Shown: positions 6,422-9,463 of the stretch, piece after piece | Layout: every line of letters begins with the position of its first letter | Numbering within the stretch: position 1 is the stretch's first letter | DNA from: Chromatiales bacterium | GTDB lineage: Bacteria; Pseudomonadota; Gammaproteobacteria; UBA6429; Thiohalophilaceae | Length of the DNA stretch: 9,463 bases | Assembly: GCA_027001895.1 (NCBI GenBank) | Contig: JALTLP010000371.1 | Span: 1 to 9,463, forward strand | Direction: 5' to 3' | Notes under the pieces: generated by a model | Databases searched by the model: none | The model's input: only the letters and a program-made list of their open reading frames with translations | Told to the model about the DNA's origin: nothing | Program-made: the position numbers and the translations under genes

Positions 6422-7280
6422 CTTTCTTTTTAAAACGGAAGGACTTAACTTTTAATACCAGTCTTCTTTCAAAACGTTTTGCTTTTAGTTCTGTTGACAG
6501 GATTCGGCATTTTATCACCTTACCGCTGGGCAGAATGGTTAACTCAAGAACAACTTTTCCTTGCAGAGAAGGATCCTTGCGCAGTGCGCGGTTATATAAT
6601 GCAAAGATGCCCCCCTTGTTTTTCTGGAAGACTCGTTCGATTTCTTCCTGACTGCGACCTGCTTTGCCCCCTGCGGTACGGCGAGTACCGGTTCCACCTC
6701 CGCCAATATTACTCGATACTCCACTGAGACTGCGATCGGATAAGGAGCCACCTCCGGTCTGGTTGCTCAGGTTGCCAGTGTTGATACCACCACTACCCCG
6801 TCCGGCCTTTGCGGTAAGTATATTACTGTCGGCTCGCTTGCTTCGGGTTTTGCCAGATTTGGACAGTCTGGTATTTTGTACTGACGAGACATTAAAGCTG
6901 TCGCGCAAATCGGCAAGTTCATCGGTAAGTGCCATCAGGCCACTGTTTTGTGCTTTTTTACGCGCCTTCTTTTTTGCTGCCGGTTTTTTTGACTTCTTTT
7001 TTGTTTTCTTTTTAGCGGCTTTTTTCTTTGCGGCTTTCTTTTTTGCAGCCGGTTTGGGGACTGCTTTTTGTTTTTTCTTTTCAATAAGTAGTTTTGCCAG
7101 CCGGGGTGCGACCTGTTTAAGTTCCTTTTCTTCTACTTCCGGTGTTGGCAGGAAAGGAATGATTATCATAAGAATGATTATAAATATTAAGCTACGCTTG
7201 AGTATCTTGTTAAAGCGTACGTCGTTTTCTGTTTTTGACCAGGGCAGAACTGGTTCATTATAAAAAGAATCGTATCCCAT
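6372..7280 (-). CDS. TonB-like energy transducer with AgmX/PglI-type C-terminal domain
   Basis: Protein of 302 aa with TonB-like topology: a cytoplasmic N-terminus (1-28), one transmembrane helix (29-45, LIFIIILMIIIPFLP), a long periplasmic linker and a folded C-terminal domain (209-301). That domain fits the AgmX/PglI C-terminal family known from myxobacterial gliding and social-motility proteins. Landmarks are QEEIERVFQKNKGGIFALY, LQGKVVLELTILPSGKV and the closing VTYPIDFLPS. The linker has a Lys/Ala tract of repeated AAKKK units (68-110) and a Gly/Ser/Arg-rich segment (159-206). A GGAG lies 9 nt before the ATG, inside the end of the ExbD-2 gene, whose TAA ends 1 nt away. By analogy with TonB/TolA it should couple proton flow through ExbB/ExbD to an envelope partner. 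The Cys usual in the AgmX domain around the cYe motif is Leu228 here by eye alignment. Confidence 0.85.
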   Translation of the reverse strand: MGYDSFYNEPVLPWSKTENDVRFNKILKRSLIFIIILMIIIPFLPTPEVEEKELKQVAPRLAKLLIEKKKQKAVPKPAAKKKAAKKKAAKKKTKKKSKKPAAKKKARKKAQNSGLMALTDELADLRDSFNVSSVQNTRLSKSGKTRSKRADSNILTAKAGRGSGGINTGNLSNQTGGGSLSDRSLSGVSSNIGGGGTGTRRTAGGKAGRSQEEIERVFQKNKGGIFALYNRALRKDPSLQGKVVLELTILPSGKVIKCRILSTELKAKRFERRLVLKVKSFRFKKKDVATVTVTYPIDFLPS

Positions 7281-7281
7281 G

Positions 7282-7809
7282 TTATTTTGCTCCTGCCTTG
7301 TTGTTTAAGTCAGGAGATTTTTTTACGACTGCAAGAGAAATGTTATTAAAATCATTTTGTGCACAGGTAAGCATTATTTTTTTGAGCAGCTTGTAAGGGA
7401 TTTGTTTGTCACCCATGATGGTAACCGGACGTCTTTTGTTTTTGTCTTTAGATTTTTTCTTTGCGCGGTCACGTTTTATATATTTTTTTAACATGGTGGA
7501 AAGCGGGCGGATGGTTGCTGAGCGACTGTTTTTTGCTTTAGAAGCTTTTATTACAAATTCACCATTTACCCTGATATCATCATTATTAACCATAACAACG
7601 ATAGTCTGTTTTGGCATTTTATCGGCTGTTGATTCCGGAAGTTTGATTGCTTTCGGGCTGGGCAACACTTCTGAGTCAGAAGAAGTAACCAGTAAAAAGA
7701 ATACCAGAATGGTAAAGATATCCATTAATGACACCATGTTAAGCGACATAACCGTTTTTTTGCGCTTGTGGTGGCGCTCCATTCTTTTTATTCGACGGGA
7801 CTCAGACAT
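7282..7809 (-). CDS. ExbD/TolR-like protein 2, with the conserved TM Asp
   Basis: Biopolymer transport ExbD/TolR family, 175 aa. A strongly basic cytoplasmic N-terminus (RRIKRMERHHKRKK) precedes one transmembrane helix (about 22-43). The helix contains the family's proton-carrying Asp, D30, in SLMDIFTILVFFLLV. A periplasmic domain (44-175) follows, with an unusual Lys/Arg-rich insert (105-127, KKYIKRDRAKKKSKDKNKRR) before the final PYKLLKKIM helix. ExbD or TolR dimers sit in the pore of the ExbB/TolQ pentamer and use this Asp for proton passage. The gene lies 15 nt downstream of ExbD-1 and 1 nt upstream of the TonB-like gene. The upstream ribosome-binding site is weak, so translation probably depends on coupling. 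Confidence 0.92.
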   Translation of the reverse strand: MSESRRIKRMERHHKRKKTVMSLNMVSLMDIFTILVFFLLVTSSDSEVLPSPKAIKLPESTADKMPKQTIVVMVNNDDIRVNGEFVIKASKAKNSRSATIRPLSTMLKKYIKRDRAKKKSKDKNKRRPVTIMGDKQIPYKLLKKIMLTCAQNDFNNISLAVVKKSPDLNNKAGAK

Positions 7810-7824
7810 AATTTTTACTTTGCG

Positions 7825-8313
7825 TTAGGATGCATCCCCGATAGATATATTGGGGAACAGTTCTGCGTTTATTATTTCTCCGTCTTCGACAGCATGATAC
7901 ATGCGTACAGCATCCATTACAGCGACGAGTGTTTCATAGTTGGTGTTGGGTGAAGACAGGATCGTTGCGTTAGTTTTATCAGGAAAACGCGATTTGATCT
8001 GTTTTAATGTTTTAGTCAGCAGAGGGTAGTTATAACCTTTCTTTGTTTTCTTGATTCGTTTTATTAATCCGCCACGATTATCAGCCAGGTCAATAACATT
8101 TTTTCGAATGATGACCTGTAATTCAAAAGAAGGCTTCTTGTTTTTGCTTGCAGCCCCTGAACTGGGAAGATTCAGTTCAAGTATAGTCAGGTGGCTAAAA
8201 ACCGCCGTGATTAACAGGAACGGAACCAGTACAACCATCAGGTTCATAAAGGCCGTAATATTAAGTTCAGGTGTTTCTTTGCTGCGAAACTTTCTGCGAT
8301 GTGTTCTGCTCAT
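7825..8313 (-). CDS. ExbD/TolR-like protein 1, TM Asp replaced by Asn
   Basis: ExbD family protein of 162 aa with a basic N-terminus (RTHRRKFRSK), one transmembrane helix (about 20-41) and a periplasmic domain (42-162). The segment ELNITAFMNLMVVLVPFLLI aligns closely with the ExbD consensus around the functional Asp, but that residue is Asn24 (codon AAC at 8242-8244). This subunit therefore cannot carry a proton in the usual way. The following gene encodes a paralogue that keeps the Asp. I infer a heteromeric ExbD pair in which this copy is structural or gating. The ATG is 4 nt after the stop of the ExbB-like gene, which points to tight coupling. The periplasmic domain differs strongly from that of ExbD-2, so the pair did not arise by recent duplication. 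Confidence 0.92.
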   Translation of the reverse strand: MSRTHRRKFRSKETPELNITAFMNLMVVLVPFLLITAVFSHLTILELNLPSSGAASKNKKPSFELQVIIRKNVIDLADNRGGLIKRIKKTKKGYNYPLLTKTLKQIKSRFPDKTNATILSSPNTNYETLVAVMDAVRMYHAVEDGEIINAELFPNISIGDAS

Positions 8314-8317
8314 TGAT

Positions 8318-8956
8318 TTATGAAGCCTTGTTTTTGCGCTGCATAATCAGGTTAACAAATTTAACCGTTGCCATTTCCAGACTGTCCACTATTTCGGTTG
8401 TCTTGGTCTGAATAACGGTATAGGTCAGTAGTAACGGGATAGCGACCATCAGGCCAAATGCGGTGGTGTTCATAGCAACCGAGATACTGGTTGAAAGGAT
8501 TTCACCTTTTAAAGCCGGGTCTACCTGTGCAACAGCAGTAAAGGCTTTAATAAGGCCAATAATTGTACCGAGCAGGCCAAGCAGTGTGGCGATATTTGCA
8601 TACATGGCAAGATAATGTGTTCGTTTTTCCAGGCGGGGTATTATTTCAAGCATGCTTTCTTCCATCGCAGCTTCAATATCATCACGATCCTGGGCCGTTT
8701 TATACTTGGATAAACCGGAGTTAAGTATTTTGGCAATAGGCTGGTTTGACTTGTTTGACGCGGAGTAAGCCTGTTTAAAGTCGCCACTTTGCATTAATGG
8801 CATGATTTTTTTGAGTAACATTCTGTTACGTGCACGTGCCTGAGTAAGGTAAACATAGCGTTCAATTGCAATAGCAGCACCAATAGCAAGTACGATAGCT
8901 ATCGGTACCATGAAAGATCCACCTTCCTGAAAGAAGGTTACAATGCTGGTATACAT
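8318..8956 (-). CDS. MotA/TolQ/ExbB family proton channel
   Basis: Inner-membrane channel subunit of 212 aa, close to the size of TolQ and ExbB. It has three transmembrane helices: TM1 about 15-33 (after the EGGSFMVPIA start), TM2 about 117-138 (YANIATLLGLLGTIIGLIKAF) and TM3 about 157-180 (ISVAMNTTAFGLMVAIPLLL). A cytoplasmic loop lies between TM1 and TM2. Typical family residues are the Glu in IERYVYL (E32), the Thr in LLGTIIGL (T131) and the NTT of TM3 (T164/T165) that lines the pore. In the family such subunits form pentamers around an ExbD dimer. A strong AGGAG precedes the ATG. It is the first core motor gene of the operon, followed 4 nt later by ExbD-1. True ExbB, TolQ and AglR are not distinguishable by eye; the neighbours favour an AglR-like system. 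Confidence 0.94.
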   Translation of the reverse strand: MYTSIVTFFQEGGSFMVPIAIVLAIGAAIAIERYVYLTQARARNRMLLKKIMPLMQSGDFKQAYSASNKSNQPIAKILNSGLSKYKTAQDRDDIEAAMEESMLEIIPRLEKRTHYLAMYANIATLLGLLGTIIGLIKAFTAVAQVDPALKGEILSTSISVAMNTTAFGLMVAIPLLLTYTVIQTKTTEIVDSLEMATVKFVNLIMQRKNKAS

Positions 8957-8963
8957 ATTATTT

Positions 8964-8968
8964 CTCCT
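8964..8968 (-). promoter_or_regulatory. Strong ribosome-binding site of the ExbB-like gene
   Basis: AGGAG on the minus strand lies 7 nt before the ATG at 8956. It is the best Shine-Dalgarno site in the operon. The two ExbD genes downstream have weak sites, consistent with an ExbB subunit made in excess over ExbD, as the 5:2 stoichiometry known for ExbB-ExbD requires. Confidence 0.75.
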
Positions 8969-8980
8969 GATAAAACTTTA

Positions 8981-9268
8981 TTATTTTTTACTCTGTTCGG
9001 TCTTATCATGCAAGGCATGATAATAATTTACCTGTCGTTGAAAGACTTCCCGGTCAATAGGCTGCAAGGCCTCGTCTATTAAACTTTCCAGTGGGGGTTC
9101 TGTCATGTCCGGCACTTCCGATTTTTTCCAGGGTACTATATAAAGAACCTTGGGAAGTTCCTGGTTACCGATAATGGCGGTGCCCTCCAGTTTCAGTTTA
9201 TCTTCTGCAAAAGATAAGGGAATATATAAGCAAACTAAAACGGCTGTATATTTAAGCTGGTTTATCAT
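8981..9268 (-). CDS. Small exported protein of the motor operon, 95 aa
   Basis: Small protein with a clear signal peptide (1-21: basic start, hydrophobic TAVLVCLYIPL, cleavage likely after SFA). The mature part of about 74 aa contains GNQELPKVLYIVPWKKSE (34-51) and REVFQRQVNYYHAL (73-86). I recall short proteins with this ELPK-IVPW signature beside ExbB-type genes in other gammaproteobacteria, but know of no assigned function. The gene starts inside the stop codon of the TPR gene (ATGA overlap) and has GGGAG upstream at normal spacing. The ExbB-like gene follows after 24 nt. The likely location is the periplasm, perhaps as an accessory of the TPR protein or the motor. No membrane anchor or lipobox Cys is seen. 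Confidence 0.8.
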   Translation of the reverse strand: MINQLKYTAVLVCLYIPLSFAEDKLKLEGTAIIGNQELPKVLYIVPWKKSEVPDMTEPPLESLIDEALQPIDREVFQRQVNYYHALHDKTEQSKK

Positions 9269-9463
9269 CCTCGTGTACTCCCTTTGATATTTGCCTGTGA
9301 TGTTTTTGCTGTCTTGTTACGCCTGTTGAGGTCGATTATCCATTTTGCTACTCTTTTATCGGCAGTTTTAGTATATTTCTGATATTCTTCATAGTGATGT
9401 AGCGCACGTTTTATATCATCCATATAAATATCGTAAAGAACGCCGAGGTTAAGGTGGGCATTG
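9265..9463 (-). CDS. TPR protein, C-terminal fragment (continues beyond the window)
   Basis: An open minus-strand frame enters from the right edge (first full codon at 9460-9462) and ends at TGA (9265-9267), giving the last 65 residues. The start NAHLNLGVLYDIYMDD followed by RALHHYEEYQKY fits a tetratricopeptide repeat: Leu/Gly/Tyr of helix A, then Ala/Tyr of helix B. The end (DKRVAKWIIDLNRR, then a Lys/Ser-rich tail) resembles the C-termini of TPR proteins found beside ExbB/ExbD operons. The stop overlaps the start of the 95-aa gene (ATGA), so the two are translationally coupled. TPR proteins in such systems often act as periplasmic or outer-membrane scaffolds. The N-terminus, and thus any signal peptide or lipobox, is outside the window. 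Confidence 0.82.
   Translation of the reverse strand, partial: NAHLNLGVLYDIYMDDIKRALHHYEEYQKYTKTADKRVAKWIIDLNRRNKTAKTSQANIKGSTRG

Noticed and set aside
6664..7263. 199-codon plus-strand frame opposite the TonB-like gene
   Set aside because: It is an antisense shadow: the Phe/Ala run is the complement of the Lys/Ala tract, and there is no plausible start context or family.
6372..7280. Possibility that this is a classical TonB for siderophore uptake
   Set aside because: It lacks the Pro-rich EP/KP linker and the TonB C-terminal YP motif context. The C-terminal domain fits the AgmX/PglI type better, and no TonB-dependent receptor is nearby.
8051..8323. 90-codon plus-strand frame opposite ExbD-1
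   Set aside because: It lies entirely antisense to a well-supported ExbD gene, with no ribosome-binding site or domain.

Overview
The window (9,463 bp, moderately AT-rich) looks like a chromosomal segment of a Gram-negative bacterium, most likely a gammaproteobacterium. The grounds are an inner-membrane ExbB/ExbD proton-channel operon, several predicted periplasmic proteins, a GspC-like protein, and a cNMP-binding/rhodanese protein of a type I associate with that class. I cannot name a genus. I saw no tRNA, rRNA, CRISPR array, insertion sequence or phage gene.

Left part (1-1720): a minus-strand gene of unknown function (45-452) diverges from two plus-strand genes. These encode a membrane-anchored NERD-fold protein (548-1258) and an exported DUF2914 protein (1283-1720). 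The 95-bp divergent gap holds a good sigma70-like promoter (TTACCA, 17-bp spacer, TATAAT) and, just downstream, a near-perfect inverted repeat (492-515). The DUF2914 gene converges on the next gene across a 144-bp gap packed with four consecutive hairpins (1737-1836).

Middle (1865-5272, minus): one very long gene encodes a 1,135-residue protein. Its order is degenerate cNMP-binding domain, intact-looking cNMP-binding domain, rhodanese domain with a retained Cys, about 430 residues of charged coiled coil with internal repeats, one transmembrane helix near the C-terminus, and a short tail. A 408-bp gap (5273-5680) without a convincing gene separates it from the next operon.

Right part (5681-9463, minus): a compact seven-gene operon, read right to left. 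It encodes a TPR protein (C-terminal end only), a small exported protein, ExbB/TolQ-like, ExbD-like 1, ExbD-like 2, a TonB-like transducer with an AgmX/PglI-type C-terminal domain, and a GspC-like HR+PDZ protein. Genes overlap or lie within 24 nt of one another. This resembles a proton-motive-force-driven motor of the ExbBD/TolQR/AglRQS class with periplasm-spanning partners. One of the two ExbD paralogues has Asn where the family has its proton-carrying Asp. The transducer carries a histone-like Lys/Ala linker instead of the Pro-rich linker of TonB. The last gene resembles the type II secretion inner-membrane connector GspC, but no other type II secretion gene is in view. The membrane-anchored cNMP/rhodanese protein, on the same strand immediately downstream, is a candidate cytoplasmic regulator or scaffold of this motor; that link is inference from position only.
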